Of a DNA stretch of 64,000 nucleotides, positions 8,630 through 18,875 are shown in pieces. This DNA is from Peribacillus folii. Lineage in GTDB: Bacteria; Bacillota; Bacilli; Bacillales; DSM-1321. The notes under the pieces are model-generated. The model was not told the DNA's origin, searched no databases, and worked only from the letters and a program-made list of their open reading frames with translations. The position numbers and the translations under genes were made by a program. The stretch spans positions 1 to 64,000 of the forward strand of contig NZ_JASJOM010000012.1 of NCBI RefSeq assembly GCF_030271255.1. Direction: 5' to 3'. Within the stretch, counting starts at the first letter, position 1. Each line of letters opens with the position of its first letter.

Positions 8630-9352
8630 TTATAAAACTTTTTCCAAGAAGTCTTTTGCCCGTTGACTTTTTGGATTGGAAAAGAATTCATCCGGGGCAC
8701 TTTCCTCTATCAGCAAGCCCTCATCCAAGAAGAGAACACGGTCTGCCACTTCTTTAGCGAATCCCATTTCATGCGTCACGATCAGCATGGTCATTCCTGT
8801 ATGTGCCAACGATTTCATGACCTCGAGGACTTCCTTCACCATCTCGGGATCAAGCGCTGAAGTCGGCTCATCGAAAAGCATGACCTCCGGATTCATGGCC
8901 AATGCCCGTGCAATGGCAACCCTTTGTTTCTGACCGCCTGAGAGGCGATTTGGATAGGAAGATTCTTTATCCGCCAAGCCCACTTTGGCCAAGAGCTCAC
9001 GTGCTTGCCTTACTGCCTCGGCCTTTGATAACCTTTTCACCTTCATCGGTGCATACGTAAGATTTTCGAGCACGGTCTTATGAGGGAACAAATGAAAATG
9101 CTGAAATACCATCCCGACATTTTCACGCACTTTCATGATATTGGTCTTCTTATCGGTGATCACTTGATCCTTGAACGAAATTTTACCATCAGAAGGGTTT
9201 TCCAGCATATTAATGCAGCGCAGGAATGTTGATTTTCCTGATCCGGATGGACCGATGATGGCCACCACTTCACCTTGACTAATTTCGGTGCTGATTCCTT
9301 TCAATACCTCGAGCTTACCATAATTTTTTTTGAGTTCATCAATTTTAATCAC
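8630..9352 (-). CDS. artM: Arginine-type amino acid ABC transporter, ATP-binding protein
   Basis: A 240-residue polar-amino-acid ABC ATPase that energises uptake. Walker A GPSGSGKS is at residues 34-41, the signature is [15 protein letters not shown], Walker B is VMLFDEP, and the switch histidine is in IVTHEMGFA. It overlaps artQ by 8 bases, so translation is coupled. Sequence and neighbours match B. subtilis ArtM (YqiZ), assigned to high-affinity arginine uptake. Last gene of the operon; a hairpin follows. Substrate specificity comes from ArtP and is inferred from orthology. Confidence 0.94.
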   Translation of the reverse strand: MIKIDELKKNYGKLEVLKGISTEISQGEVVAIIGPSGSGKSTFLRCINMLENPSDGKISFKDQVITDKKTNIMKVRENVGMVFQHFHLFPHKTVLENLTYAPMKVKRLSKAEAVRQARELLAKVGLADKESSYPNRLSGGQKQRVAIARALAMNPEVMLFDEPTSALDPEMVKEVLEVMKSLAHTGMTMLIVTHEMGFAKEVADRVLFLDEGLLIEESAPDEFFSNPKSQRAKDFLEKVL

Positions 9353-10013
9353 TGCGCCTCATTCTCCTTTCAATCACTTTGCCTAAGATGGTAAGTATCA
9401 TCACCATCACATAATAAATCAGACCGGCAAATAAAATCGGTTCGAAGAATTTATAGGTCTCACCGCCGACAATGTAAGAACGACGCATGATATCCCCTAA
9501 TCCAATGATCGTGACGACGGCCGATTCCTTCGTTAAGGAAATCAGTTCGTTCACGAGGGAGGGCAGGATATTCTTGATGGCCTGCGGAAGGATGATATTG
9601 AGCATCATACCTGAATAAGGAACCCCAAGTGCCAGTGCAGCCTCACGCTGCCCTTTATCGACAGCCAAAATGCCTCCCCTGATGATCTCAGAGATGTATG
9701 CAGCGGAATTCAAGCCGAATGCTAAAAATGCTGCTTGGAATGCTTCGATTTGGATACCAAGTATTTGCGGTGAACCAAAATAGATTAACATCAATTGCAG
9801 CACTAATGGTGTACCGCGGAAAATGGATGTGTAAAAGTCCGCTATCCAATTCAATGGCTTGATTCTACTGATTTTAAGTATAGATAATAGTATTCCCAAA
9901 ACAAAACCAATTACTGCCGCAACCGCCACTACCTTTAAAGTGGTCGGTATTCCCTCCATGATATAGGGAAGGGAGGGCATGATCCTATCAAATTCCAGAT
10001 TCACTTCATTCAT
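9345..10013 (-). CDS. artQ: Arginine-type amino acid ABC transporter, permease
   Basis: A 222-residue HisM/GlnP-type permease with five predicted membrane segments. The conserved ATPase-coupling loop is visible in the [19 protein letters not shown] region. Forms a homodimeric channel with ArtM. The start [10 protein letters not shown] gives a periplasm-facing N-terminus typical of the family. The gap of 118 bases from artP holds a hairpin that probably lowers expression of artQM relative to the binding protein. Orthologue of B. subtilis YqiY. Confidence 0.93.
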   Translation of the reverse strand: MNEVNLEFDRIMPSLPYIMEGIPTTLKVVAVAAVIGFVLGILLSILKISRIKPLNWIADFYTSIFRGTPLVLQLMLIYFGSPQILGIQIEAFQAAFLAFGLNSAAYISEIIRGGILAVDKGQREAALALGVPYSGMMLNIILPQAIKNILPSLVNELISLTKESAVVTIIGLGDIMRRSYIVGGETYKFFEPILFAGLIYYVMVMILTILGKVIERRMRRSD

Positions 10014-10076
10014 CCTCTCTAAAAAGAAGGTCTCGAACGGTCCTTCCTTGCTTCATTTAACAGCAACAAAGCGCGG

Positions 10077-10117
10077 AAAAACGCTCAGAAGGCATACTCT
10101 TACTTCTGAACGCTTTT
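10077..10117 (-). terminator. Intercistronic hairpin between artP and artQ
   Basis: An arm at 10077-10091 (AAAACGCTCAGAAG core) pairs, with one mismatch, with 10103-10117. On the minus strand the structure ends in TTTTTCCG. In this position it is best read as a partial terminator or 3'-end stabiliser that lets the binding protein be made in excess. Confidence 0.65.
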
Positions 10118-10131
10118 CTTCTCTCTCTGTA

Positions 10132-10941
10132 TTATTCAGTTTTGCTGCCACCGAACCATTTCAGGATCAATTTTTCCATTTCACCATTCTCTTTCATGTC
10201 CTTCAATTCAGCATTGAATTGGTCAGTCAGCTTACTTCCTTTTTGGAATGCGATGGCCGAACCGGCTTCTTCTTCACCAGATTTGATTAAGTAGCCCACC
10301 AAATCTTTATTGTCTTTCAAATATCCTTTTGCCACAGTATCTTCCATGATGACAGCGTCAAAACGGCCTGTCGACATTTCTTGAACAACCTCTGGAATCC
10401 GATTCCGTTTTTCGACCGTCATCCCAAGATCTTTTTCTTTATTCAAGTCCGTTGCCAATGTCTCTTGTATGGATGCAAGCTGTACGCCTACCTTTTTTCC
10501 TTTTAAATCTTCAACCGTTTTGATTTTACTGTCCTGTGTCGTAATGATCATGTTTTTGGCTGTATAATAAATATCACTGAAATCCACGGATTGCTCACGT
10601 TTTTCCGTTGGAGTCATTCCAGAAATGACAAAGTCAATAGATTTGTTTTCCAGCGCAGGAACAAGGCTATTAAAATCAATATCCTTCACCTGGACCTCAT
10701 ATCCTAATTTTTTCCCAATCGCTTTAGCGATATCGATGTCAAATCCCTTTATTTCATCACTTTTAGAGGTTTCAACGAATTCAAATGGCGGATAGTCCGC
10801 AGAAGTTCCCATTACCAGTACCTTCTTGTCCCCATTTCCCGCTGTGCTCTTATCTTCCTTCTCTGATGTCCCGCATGCCGCTAATAGGCCAACCATCAAT
10901 ACGGTAGCAAGCAACAGCGCTAACTGCTTTTTCAACTTCAT
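10132..10941 (-). CDS. artP: Arginine-type ABC transporter substrate-binding lipoprotein
   Basis: Extracellular solute-binding protein, family 3. The 269-residue product has a lipoprotein signal peptide with lipobox LAAC and the lipidated cysteine at residue 23, then a low-complexity charged linker and the two-lobed binding domain. The family motif GFDIDIAKAIGKKLGYEV is near residue 65. GGAGG lies just before the ATG. Orthologue of B. subtilis ArtP (YqiX), which binds arginine. ArgR/AhrC, encoded at 33534-33983, is the natural candidate regulator, but only weak ARG-box-like sequence is visible upstream. Confidence 0.93.
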   Translation of the reverse strand: MKLKKQLALLLATVLMVGLLAACGTSEKEDKSTAGNGDKKVLVMGTSADYPPFEFVETSKSDEIKGFDIDIAKAIGKKLGYEVQVKDIDFNSLVPALENKSIDFVISGMTPTEKREQSVDFSDIYYTAKNMIITTQDSKIKTVEDLKGKKVGVQLASIQETLATDLNKEKDLGMTVEKRNRIPEVVQEMSTGRFDAVIMEDTVAKGYLKDNKDLVGYLIKSGEEEAGSAIAFQKGSKLTDQFNAELKDMKENGEMEKLILKWFGGSKTE

Positions 10942-11044
10942 TATTATTCCTCCAAAATGATATTTTTAATTTTTTGTTAATAATTTTTCAATTTAGCTAA
11001 AATATCAATTAATTTAAATAACTAATATTCATACACTATGTTGT

Positions 11045-11072
11045 ATTTTAACACACTCTAAAAATTATTCAA
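11045..11072 (-). promoter_or_regulatory. Candidate sigma-A promoter for artPQM
   Basis: On the minus strand, TTGAAT (11067-11072) and TAAAAT (11045-11050) are spaced by 16 bases. The predicted leader is about 95 nt. TGAATAATTTTTAG overlaps the -35 and TATGAATATTAG lies past the -10; both only half-match an ARG box. The rest of the gap up to 11340 is AT-rich with no gene visible. Confidence 0.45.
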
Positions 11073-11342
11073 TAACGTAAAGAATAGATTTATTTTTCTG
11101 AATATTACCATAAGTCCAATTGAGATTGCCTTTATTTTCTTAAGGGATTTGCTTGTCTGGCACCCTTAGTAATCTTTTTTCCTAAATGTTTCTTTTTTAT
11201 GCAGATTCATGAATGGGAAATCCTGCTGGCACACGGGTCAAGACTGTGGACAAATTCAAGGCAAATCAATTTGTCCAATTTTTTTTGATATCTTTGTAAA
11301 ATGTCAAGATAAACATAGTCCTGTACACACCCTCGCCTGAAT

Positions 11343-11383
11343 AGCAAAAGGGTTCGGAATGAATCATTCCGAACCCTTTTGCT
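11343..11383. terminator. Perfect 20-bp inverted repeat terminator after brxB
   Basis: Arms 11343-11362 and 11364-11383 are perfectly complementary around a single central base; the arm begins AGCAAAAGGGTTCGG. It shares the GGGTTCGGAAT stem core with the composite terminators elsewhere in the window but has no TTTGTCTACA linker. Confidence 0.8.
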
Positions 11384-11433
11384 AAAAAGCCGGTGCCGCC
11401 ACTTGGCAGTTCCTGTCGCTTTATGAATATCGC

Positions 11434-11871
11434 TTACACTTCTTCACAATATTGATCGAAGTAGTCTTGTAATTTTTCCACCACGGACATCGGATGGTGG
11501 CCTTCTATTTCATGGCGTTCTATCATCGTCATGATCTTTCCGTCCTTAAGCAATGCAAATGATGGGGAGGATGGCGGATACCCTTCAAAGTAATCGCGTG
11601 CCTTCTCAGTAGCCGATTTATCTTGCCCTGCAAAAACCGTTACAAGCTGGTCCGGGCGTTTGTCATTGTGGATTGCATGGGCCGCTGCCGGTCTGGCTAT
11701 GCCCCCGGCACACCCACAAACCGAGTTGACCATAACAAGAGTTGTTCCTTTGTGTGCAAATACTTCTTCCACTTCCTCGGGAGTCGTCAATTCTGTATAT
11801 CCAGCAGTCTTAATCTCATCGCGAGCCTGTTTGACCACATCGTTCATCAAAAAATTAAAATCCATATTCAT
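11434..11871 (-). CDS. brxB: Bacilliredoxin BrxB (YqiW)
   Basis: A 145-residue BrxA/BrxB-family protein that removes bacillithiol from S-bacillithiolated proteins after oxidative stress. The redox motif is a CGC at residues 52-54 in [10 protein letters not shown], as the family requires. The C-terminal region contains the conserved [18 protein letters not shown] and RHEIEGHHP segments. GGAAGGGG is the ribosome site. Single-gene unit between a terminator downstream and the meaB terminator upstream. Confidence 0.94.
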   Translation of the reverse strand: MNMDFNFLMNDVVKQARDEIKTAGYTELTTPEEVEEVFAHKGTTLVMVNSVCGCAGGIARPAAAHAIHNDKRPDQLVTVFAGQDKSATEKARDYFEGYPPSSPSFALLKDGKIMTMIERHEIEGHHPMSVVEKLQDYFDQYCEEV

Positions 11872-12036
11872 GGTTTATACCCCTTCCAAGTTTTCTCTTC
11901 AATTCTATCATATCAATTGCCACAACGTGATTCAATAAATTTACCCGCTATTTCGCTAAAGGTTTTGATGAACAAGTTTAAAACGAAAAGGATATGGGAA
12001 ACATATGTGTAACAACAAGACAGCTTCACTTCATAC

Positions 12037-12081
12037 AAAAGGAGGGGGCGTGCGTGAAATTCATGCATGCCCCTTCCTTTT
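12037..12081 (-). terminator. Terminator of the mutA-mutB-meaB operon
   Basis: AAAAGGA and GGGGCGTGC on the left pair with GCATGCCCC and TCCTTTT on the right around a short loop. The structure starts 2 bases after the meaB stop codon. Confidence 0.8.
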
Positions 12082-12082
12082 C

Positions 12083-13207
12083 TCATTCCAGCGTGTCCAT
12101 AAAGGCTTGAAACGCCTGCTTTACTGCAGCCGTGACTGTTTTATTGCCTGACATCACCTGATTCTCAAGGTTAGGAAGCAGCTCCTTGATGGCTTCATTT
12201 TTATAAAACATCATTTTAAGCTGATGGTCCATTAAAGAATAAAGCCATTCCTTCGCTTGCATTCTTCTCCGTTCCTGGAAAACACCAGATTTTTTTGTCG
12301 TCTCGGAAAAATCAGTTAATACACCCCAAAGCTCGGGAATTCCTTTTCCGGTTAATGCAGAACATGTATAGGCCTTCCCTGCCCACCCTTTCGTTGCCGG
12401 CTGGAGAAAGTGCAGCATCCTGCTATATTCCGATTTCGTTCTAATCGCAAGCGGGAGATTATCACCGTCCGCTTTATTGACAACAATTCCATCCACTAAC
12501 TCCATTATCCCTTTTTTCATTCCCTGTAATTCATCACCGGCACCTGTCAGGACAAGAAGCATGAAAAAATCAACCATGCTTCGAACCATCGCTTCGCTCT
12601 GACCGACACCGACCGTTTCAATCAGTATGACATCGAAGCCTGCCGCTTCGCAAAGCAGCATCGTTTCCCTTGTTTTGCGATGAACGCCTCCCAAAGTACC
12701 TTCTGAAGGCGATGGTCTGATGAAGGCGCGTGGGTTTCTTGCCAACTCCTCCATCCTCGTCTTGTCGCCAAGTATACTCCCCCCATTAATGGACGAGCTT
12801 GGATCGACGGCCAGGACTGCAACCTTATGGCCCCTTTCACATAAATAGGTTCCGAACGTCTCGATAAACGTGCTTTTTCCCGCCCCGGGCACACCGGAAA
12901 TCCCGATTCGAATCGACCGTCCTGTATGGGGAAGTACGGAATGGAGCAATTCTTGTGCATGATTGAAATGATGGGAAGCATTGCTTTCAATCAGTGTGAT
13001 ACCTTTAGCAAGCCGGGCCCTGTCACCTGATAATATCCCCTTTTTCAATTCTTGGACAGATATGGTCTCACCATGTTTTTTGACGAATTTACTCGTCGAT
13101 TCCTTGGTACGGTCAGCGGCAAATTCCACACCTGGTTTTAAAGAAGATGCAAAACCCTCATGATTGCTGGAATCAAACCATTCTGGCCTCTTGTCATCAC
13201 TCATCAT
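12083..13207 (-). CDS. meaB: Methylmalonyl-CoA mutase-associated GTPase MeaB
   Basis: G3E-type P-loop GTPase (374 residues) that gates loading of adenosylcobalamin into methylmalonyl-CoA mutase and protects it from inactivation. Walker A GVPGAGKS is at residues 105-112. The Walker B/switch region is [12 protein letters not shown], and the base-specificity motif is NKADGDN. The N-terminal helical extension and C-terminal dimerisation arm are both present. The ATG overlaps the mutB stop by 4 bases (ATGA), so the chaperone is made in step with the enzyme. Some databases call this family ArgK; the linkage here supports MeaB. Confidence 0.95.
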   Translation of the reverse strand: MMSDDKRPEWFDSSNHEGFASSLKPGVEFAADRTKESTSKFVKKHGETISVQELKKGILSGDRARLAKGITLIESNASHHFNHAQELLHSVLPHTGRSIRIGISGVPGAGKSTFIETFGTYLCERGHKVAVLAVDPSSSINGGSILGDKTRMEELARNPRAFIRPSPSEGTLGGVHRKTRETMLLCEAAGFDVILIETVGVGQSEAMVRSMVDFFMLLVLTGAGDELQGMKKGIMELVDGIVVNKADGDNLPLAIRTKSEYSRMLHFLQPATKGWAGKAYTCSALTGKGIPELWGVLTDFSETTKKSGVFQERRRMQAKEWLYSLMDHQLKMMFYKNEAIKELLPNLENQVMSGNKTVTAAVKQAFQAFMDTLE

Positions 13208-15390
13208 TCAGCCACTTCTTCATATCCGAGACGTTTGTATATTTCGAAAAGCACCTTTTTCGCTGCTTGGGGAATGACCGTCCCGGGCCCAAAAATGGCT
13301 GAAGCGCCATTTTCAATTAAGTACTCATAATCCTGGGCAGGGATGACGCCGCCGACAATCACGATGATGTCTTCACGCCCGAGCTTCTTCAGTTCTGCCA
13401 TAAGCTGCGGCAATAGGGTTTTATGTCCGGCAGCCAGTGAACTCATGCCGACCACGTGCACATCATTTTCCACGGCTTGTAAGGCCGTTTCTTCCGGTGC
13501 TTGGAATAATGGGCCGATATCGACATCATAGCCCAAATCTGCAAATCCCGTTCCCACCACTTTGGCTCCGCGGTCATGACCGTCCTGACCCATTTTAGCC
13601 ATGAGCAGCCGCGGCCTTCTTCCTTCATTTTCAAGGAAATCCCCGGTCATGCGGATAACTTCCTCGATCTCTGCTTCTCTTGAGTAAGCAGCGCTATAAA
13701 CACCGCTGATGGATCGGATCGTCGCTTTGTGGCGGCCGGCAACCTCTTCGATCGCATCTGAGATTTCACCTAACGAGGCCCTGACTCTAGCAGCTTGCAC
13801 AGCCAATTCAAGCAGGTTGCCATCACCTTTCCGGGCAGCAGCCGATAACGCCTGAAGGGCTTCATCCACTGCAGCCTGGTCACGTCTTCCCTTCAATTCC
13901 AACAAACGCTTAAGCTGGCTTTGGCGGACGGCAGTGTTATCGATTTCCAGGATTTCAATCGGATCTTCTTTTTTCAAGCGATATTTATTGACACCGACGA
14001 TCGTCTCATCTTGGGAATCGATTTTAGCCTGCCGCTTTGCCGCGGCCTCCTCGATTCTCATCTTTGGCAGGCCGGTTTCAATGGCCTTTGCCATCCCCCC
14101 TAGGTCTTCAATTTCTTCGATGTGGTCCCAGGCACGCTCAATCAGCTCTTTTGTAAGAGCTTCTACATAGTATGAACCTGCCCAAGGATCGATGACCTTT
14201 GTAATTCCCGTCTCCTCCTGCAAATAAAGCTGTGTATTACGGGCAATGCGTGCCGAAAAATCTGTAGGCAAAGCAATGGCTTCATCCAACGCATTCGTAT
14301 GGAGGGACTGAGTATGTCCAAGTGCAGCTGCATGCGCTTCAATCAACGTCCGCGCGACGTTGTTAAACGGATCTTGCTCCGAGAGACTCCAGCCAGAGGT
14401 TTGGGAATGGGTCCTTAATGCCATCGCTTTTTTGTTTGTCGGTTCGAATTGCTTCATCAGCTTTGACCAAATGAATCGGGCTGCCCTCATTTTTGCCACT
14501 TCCATGAAGTAGTTCATCCCAACAGCCCAGAAGAATGACAGCCGCGGTGCGAATTTATCGATTGCTATGCCTGCCCTCATGCCGGTACGCGCATATTCAA
14601 GTCCATCCGCCAACGTATAAGCAAGCTCGATATCGGCCGGAGCGCCGGCCTCTTGCAGATGATAACCGGATATGGAGATGGAATTGAATTTCGGCATATA
14701 TTTGGAAGTATACTCGAAAATGTCAGCGATGATTTTCATGGACATCTCGGGCGGATAAATATACGTATTCCTAACCATATATTCCTTAAGGATGTCATTC
14801 TGGATCGTCCCTGATAGTTTATCCTGTGTGACGCCTTGTTCCTCGGCTGTCACGATGTAAAAAGCCAGAATGGGTAGCACGGCACCGTTCATCGTCATTG
14901 AAACTGACATCTGATCGAGCGGAATACCGTCGAAAAGGATTTTCATATCAAGAATGGAATCGATGGCAACTCCCGCCTTCCCCACATCACCGACAACGCG
15001 TGGATGGTCGGAGTCATAGCCACGGTGTGTGGCTAAATCAAAAGCGACGGAAAGTCCCTTCTGTCCCATCGCCAGATTACGCCTGTAAAACGCATTGGAT
15101 TCCTCTGCAGTCGAAAAACCTGCATATTGACGCACCGTCCAAGGGCGATTGACGTACATCGATGGATATGGCCCCCTTGTATAAGGAGCTAGACCCGGCA
15201 TGCTTTCCATATGCTCCAAATCCTCCGTCTTTACATAAAGCGGTTTTACTTTTATTTGTTCGTTCGTTTCAAACAATAAATCATCAATATTTTCCCCCAC
15301 GGCTTTTTCTGCTTCTTTTTTCCAGGCTTCTACTGACCCTTTTCTTTCAGCCGCGTTTGGGTTTATCGCTGAAAAATTCGGTTTTTTCAT
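13204..15390 (-). CDS. mutB: Methylmalonyl-CoA mutase, large (catalytic, B12-binding) subunit
   Basis: Adenosylcobalamin-dependent isomerase that turns (R)-methylmalonyl-CoA into succinyl-CoA. The 728-residue product has an N-terminal TIM barrel and a C-terminal cobalamin domain. The base-off cobalamin motif DGHDRG is at residues 603-608, with H605 as lower ligand, followed by the GG motif VIVGGVIP. Length is normal for the catalytic subunit. It overlaps mutA and meaB by 4 bases on each side. Forms a heterodimer with MutA. The pathway is completed by the epimerase and carboxyltransferase at 4631-6606. Confidence 0.97.
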   Translation of the reverse strand: MKKPNFSAINPNAAERKGSVEAWKKEAEKAVGENIDDLLFETNEQIKVKPLYVKTEDLEHMESMPGLAPYTRGPYPSMYVNRPWTVRQYAGFSTAEESNAFYRRNLAMGQKGLSVAFDLATHRGYDSDHPRVVGDVGKAGVAIDSILDMKILFDGIPLDQMSVSMTMNGAVLPILAFYIVTAEEQGVTQDKLSGTIQNDILKEYMVRNTYIYPPEMSMKIIADIFEYTSKYMPKFNSISISGYHLQEAGAPADIELAYTLADGLEYARTGMRAGIAIDKFAPRLSFFWAVGMNYFMEVAKMRAARFIWSKLMKQFEPTNKKAMALRTHSQTSGWSLSEQDPFNNVARTLIEAHAAALGHTQSLHTNALDEAIALPTDFSARIARNTQLYLQEETGITKVIDPWAGSYYVEALTKELIERAWDHIEEIEDLGGMAKAIETGLPKMRIEEAAAKRQAKIDSQDETIVGVNKYRLKKEDPIEILEIDNTAVRQSQLKRLLELKGRRDQAAVDEALQALSAAARKGDGNLLELAVQAARVRASLGEISDAIEEVAGRHKATIRSISGVYSAAYSREAEIEEVIRMTGDFLENEGRRPRLLMAKMGQDGHDRGAKVVGTGFADLGYDVDIGPLFQAPEETALQAVENDVHVVGMSSLAAGHKTLLPQLMAELKKLGREDIIVIVGGVIPAQDYEYLIENGASAIFGPGTVIPQAAKKVLFEIYKRLGYEEVAE

Positions 15391-17261
15391 TTCATTTCAC
15401 CCCTAGCTGATGCAAGTAATTCCTCTAAAAAGGTAATTGAGTTCGTTCTCATATGGATAAAATCTTTGACACCAGCTGCGCTTAGCGTGATTTCCAGTTC
15501 CTTTGGCTGCTTGCCGGCGCAATATATTTGGATTTGCGGGAAGTGCTTTTTGATTTCTTGAATCACATCCGCCGCCAATTCCATGTAGTCCGCATCGCTG
15601 CCGCAAACACAATAGTTGGCAAGATTGGTTGTACCCACATATCTCACTGCATCCTCACCTGATTGACATCCCTCGCTCTCCAGAGTTTCGATGCCTCCTG
15701 CCGCTGCAATCCCTTTTATGAAATCGGCACGCGGCTTGTATGATTTAATGTCTTTCAAATTAATCAAGCCGATTTTCGGTGCCGCTCCGCTACTTGCCCT
15801 AAGCCTTTCACTGCGCAGCCTGATCCGTTCGAATTGGACAGATACCCGATTCAAGGTTATCGGGATAATATCAATAGGTTTCTCCACCTTCATATATGAT
15901 TCACGGTCAACCTGTGCAGCGGGTTTGAACGTATCTGCTGGATTTGGATATACATTCGTCCCGATCAAGCTGTCTTTTCTAAAGGCTGCATTTTGATTTC
16001 TTTCGTGGAAGACCTCCGCTATTTCCTTCTGCATGGTTCCTTGCTTGATCAGCGTTAATATTCCGCCGGCTTCATCGATTTCAAGAAATTTCTTCCATGC
16101 TTTTTCAGCCATTTCATCCGTTAATTGCTCGATATACCATGAACCTCCTGCAGGATCAACCACGGTGGTTATATTCGTTTCTTCCTTTAAAATCAAATGT
16201 GTATTACGCGCGATTCTTTCAGAAAGATCATCCGTTTTACCTCGAGCATGATTGTATGGATGGATTTCAAGATAATCAATGCCCCCAATGACGGCAGCGA
16301 AGGCTTGGTTGGTGCCCCTAAGGATGTTGACGTGCTCATCATAAACCGTTTCCGTCAATTCGGACGTTACGGCATGTATCGCCATCTTAAAATGCTCCGG
16401 AGCTGTTTCGAAAGGTTCTGCCAGACAAGCCCAAAGCCGTCTCGCAGCCCTAAGTTTAGCGATGGTCATGAAGTAATTGGAGCTCACAGCAAAGGAAAAG
16501 ACGATTTTTCCGGCCAGGGAAGCGACTGAAAGACCTTGTTTTTGCCCTTCCAATAAATATTGGACAGCAGCCGCTAATCCGTACGCAATTTCTTGGACTG
16601 CATTCGCTCCCCCGTTATGGTATACGGCCGTATTGATCAGGATGGTTTTCAAATCCTTACCTAGCTTTTGATACTCTTCTATCGTCTTCAGCCATTTTAC
16701 AAAATAACCATCCGTATCTTCCGGCATCTGGCCGCCTAAAAGCCATTGAGTGATCGGGTCTTCAGCAAGCACGCCTGTCAATTGGGCATGTTGGGGTTGG
16801 ACTGCAGCTTTGAATTGCGGGAGAAAGTTTTGTTGGCCACCCTTTAAATCCATAAAAATCGGTATTTCCGTTAATGGGATGTTCTTTATCATGTTTTCAA
16901 GCCTTGCTCCCTCAGCAAGCATTCGAGCGGGGAATGCGACGGCATTTTGGCCGCGCTTAAGTGCTGCCAGCATTTTTTCATTCGCCTCATGTGCGGTGAT
17001 ACCGCTTACAGGCTGAACGACCAGCCAAGGCTTTTCATGATAACCCATGGGAGATGTTCCGCGCGTGAAAGGAAAAAATCCTGGCAGTTCCGCTTTTGCC
17101 CCTAAACTTGCCGTATAAAGCGGATCAAGAGTGATACCTTCATATGTATGCGTTTTCAATTTATCGATTGTTTTCCCTTTTAAAGTGACTTCCACGGCTG
17201 CCTTCCATTCCGCAAAAGAAGGCTTTGGAAAGGTTATGTTTTTAACATCTTTAAGTTCCAT
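15387..17261 (-). CDS. mutA: Methylmalonyl-CoA mutase, small subunit
   Basis: A 624-residue paralogue of MutB that forms the heterodimer's non-catalytic half. The TIM-barrel part is recognisable, but the C-terminal cobalamin-like domain lacks the DxHxxG ligand motif, as expected for the small subunit. First gene of the mutA-mutB-meaB operon; its stop overlaps the mutB start. The ribosome site is weak (AAGAAAGCAATTACA before the ATG). Regulation probably acts at the upstream promoter, where two palindromes are visible. Confidence 0.94.
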   Translation of the reverse strand: MELKDVKNITFPKPSFAEWKAAVEVTLKGKTIDKLKTHTYEGITLDPLYTASLGAKAELPGFFPFTRGTSPMGYHEKPWLVVQPVSGITAHEANEKMLAALKRGQNAVAFPARMLAEGARLENMIKNIPLTEIPIFMDLKGGQQNFLPQFKAAVQPQHAQLTGVLAEDPITQWLLGGQMPEDTDGYFVKWLKTIEEYQKLGKDLKTILINTAVYHNGGANAVQEIAYGLAAAVQYLLEGQKQGLSVASLAGKIVFSFAVSSNYFMTIAKLRAARRLWACLAEPFETAPEHFKMAIHAVTSELTETVYDEHVNILRGTNQAFAAVIGGIDYLEIHPYNHARGKTDDLSERIARNTHLILKEETNITTVVDPAGGSWYIEQLTDEMAEKAWKKFLEIDEAGGILTLIKQGTMQKEIAEVFHERNQNAAFRKDSLIGTNVYPNPADTFKPAAQVDRESYMKVEKPIDIIPITLNRVSVQFERIRLRSERLRASSGAAPKIGLINLKDIKSYKPRADFIKGIAAAGGIETLESEGCQSGEDAVRYVGTTNLANYCVCGSDADYMELAADVIQEIKKHFPQIQIYCAGKQPKELEITLSAAGVKDFIHMRTNSITFLEELLASARGEMK

Positions 17262-17314
17262 TGTAATTGCTTTCTTATCGAAGTCATCTCAAACGCCCTA
17301 TCCTCTTTTGTGGA

Positions 17315-17331
17315 GAACGAACGCTCAGTCA
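17315..17331 (-). promoter_or_regulatory. FadR/TetR-like operator candidate in mutA leader
   Basis: The 17-bp site reads TGACTGA-GCG-TTCGTTC on the minus strand: two imperfect 7-bp half-sites around three bases. The spacing and half-site resemble the TGAATGA-type boxes of Bacillus FadR, a TetR-family regulator of fatty acid degradation. No regulator gene is adjacent, so the assignment is an inference. Confidence 0.35.
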
Positions 17332-17361
17332 GTTTTGATAAGAAAACCTCCCTCCCATCGA

Positions 17362-17377
17362 TATGATCTGGATCATA
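17362..17377 (-). promoter_or_regulatory. Palindrome at predicted mutA transcription start
   Basis: TATGATC-TG-GATCATA is a perfect inverted repeat directly after the predicted -10 box (17383-17388), where a repressor would block initiation. I do not recognise the cognate regulator. Confidence 0.4.
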
Positions 17378-17382
17378 CTTAC

Positions 17383-17410
17383 ATTCTATCATAATTTTCT
17401 TGCAATTTAA
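17383..17410 (-). promoter_or_regulatory. Candidate sigma-A promoter of mutA-mutB-meaB
   Basis: TTAAAT (17405-17410) and TAGAAT (17383-17388) on the minus strand are spaced by 16 bases. The leader to the mutA ATG would be about 115 nt. Confidence 0.5.
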
Positions 17411-17523
17411 GGTAATGGAACGATTTCTTACCCTTGAAGGGTGATGGATGGCAGCCTGTATTAGAACAGCCCTCTTTAAAATAATAGCAAAAATAAACGT
17501 TTTGTCGATGTTTTTCTAAACAA

Positions 17524-17555
17524 AAAGGAAGGACCTATAAGGCCTTCCTCTTGTC
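17524..17555 (-). terminator. Terminator of the bkd operon
   Basis: AGGAAGG and CCTTCCT pair around a short loop just after the bkdB stop. On the minus strand TTTTTGTTT follows. Confidence 0.75.
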
Positions 17556-17559
17556 TCTT

Positions 17560-18849
17560 TTAATAGATGGAAGTATTGTCTTTTGAAATGTTTTCGATGA
17601 TTTCTTTGACCCTGGCAAGGAAACGGCCGCATACAAGTCCGTCCAAAACACGATGGTCGAGAGATAGACAGAGATTCACCATGTCCCGTACGGCAATCAT
17701 GTCATTTATCACGACTGGACGCTTTACGATTGTTTCGACTTGTAAAATTGCCGCCTGCGGATAATTGATGATTCCCATGGACTGCACGGAACCGAATGAG
17801 CCCGTGTTATTGACAGTGAACGTGCCGCCCTGCATATCCTCTGCCTTCAACCTGCCTGCTTTCACTTTTGAGGCAAGCTCTTGTATCTCCCTAGCAATAC
17901 CCTTAATTGACTTTTCATCTGCATTTTTGATGACAGGCACGAATAAGGCATCCTCCGTCGCAACGGCAATCGAAATATTAATTTCTTTCCTTTGGATGAT
18001 TTTATCGCCAGCCCACATCGAATTAAGCTCAGGAAATTCGGTCAGCGCTTGAGCGATGGCTTTTACGAAGAAGGCGAAGTATGTCAAATTGTATCCTTCT
18101 TTTTGTTTAAAGCCGGATTTAAGGTTATCACGCAGCTTTACCATATTGGTTGCGTCCACTTCCACCATTGTCCAGGCATGGGGAATTTCGTGCTTGCTTT
18201 TTAACATATTGGAGGCAATTGCCTTACGCACGCCGGTAACCGCAATTTCCTTATCCCCAACAGCAGTCGGAACAGATACGGTAGCTTCTGCTGCTGGTCG
18301 GCGAGTCATTGCAGGGGCTGCCTCGACAGGAGCCGCCTCAGCTGTTCGCGAAGGTTCATTCACGCTAGGAACGGTCCCAGACTCTACGAGCTTAAGTAGG
18401 TCTTTGCGGGTGATCCTCCCCTCGCTGCCGGTTCCTTTCACTTTAGAAAGATCGATTCCATGCTCCTGGGAAAGCTTCAATACTGCAGGAGAATAGCGCG
18501 CCTTTCTTGATTCTACGGCTGACACTTCTCCTGAAGTGGGTAGTTCATCAGCATTGCCTTCCGTTTCGGATGCTGCTTTACCTTGTTTTTCATCATCCGT
18601 GCTTGAGGATTCAACTTCAATCGAGCAAATGATTTCACCGACGGCCATCGTCTGGTTCTCATCCGCTTTCAATTCCTTAATGATCCCGGTAAACGAAGAA
18701 GGAACCTCAGCATTTACTTTATCCGTCATCACTTCTGCCAACGGGTCGTATTTCGTGACATGATCGCCAGGCTTAACAAGCCATTTGCTGATGGTTCCTT
18801 CCGTGACACTTTCGCCTAGTTGAGGCATCTTCATTAATTCCAAAGCCAT
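17560..18849 (-). CDS. bkdB: Branched-chain 2-oxoacid dehydrogenase E2 (dihydrolipoyl acyltransferase)
   Basis: Core of the BKD complex; transfers branched acyl groups from lipoate to CoA. The lipoyl domain (residues 1-76) carries the lipoylated lysine K44 in MTDKVNAEV. A linker and a peripheral-subunit-binding domain (RYSPAVLKLSQEHGID region) follow, then the acyltransferase domain with catalytic LDHRVLDG near the C-terminus. I place the start at 18849 (MALELMKMPQ) because AAGGAGG lies 9 bases upstream; a longer frame to 18876 would put the ribosome site inside the gene. Product 429 residues. Last gene of the operon. Confidence 0.95.
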   Translation of the reverse strand: MALELMKMPQLGESVTEGTISKWLVKPGDHVTKYDPLAEVMTDKVNAEVPSSFTGIIKELKADENQTMAVGEIICSIEVESSSTDDEKQGKAASETEGNADELPTSGEVSAVESRKARYSPAVLKLSQEHGIDLSKVKGTGSEGRITRKDLLKLVESGTVPSVNEPSRTAEAAPVEAAPAMTRRPAAEATVSVPTAVGDKEIAVTGVRKAIASNMLKSKHEIPHAWTMVEVDATNMVKLRDNLKSGFKQKEGYNLTYFAFFVKAIAQALTEFPELNSMWAGDKIIQRKEINISIAVATEDALFVPVIKNADEKSIKGIAREIQELASKVKAGRLKAEDMQGGTFTVNNTGSFGSVQSMGIINYPQAAILQVETIVKRPVVINDMIAVRDMVNLCLSLDHRVLDGLVCGRFLARVKEIIENISKDNTSIY

Positions 18850-18875
18850 AAATCGTTCCTCCTTGTTAACAGTCA

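Noticed and set aside
10942-11340. Strong ARG boxes before artP
   Set aside because: TGAATAATTTTTAG and TATGAATATTAG only half-match the consensus; not enough to assert ArgR control.
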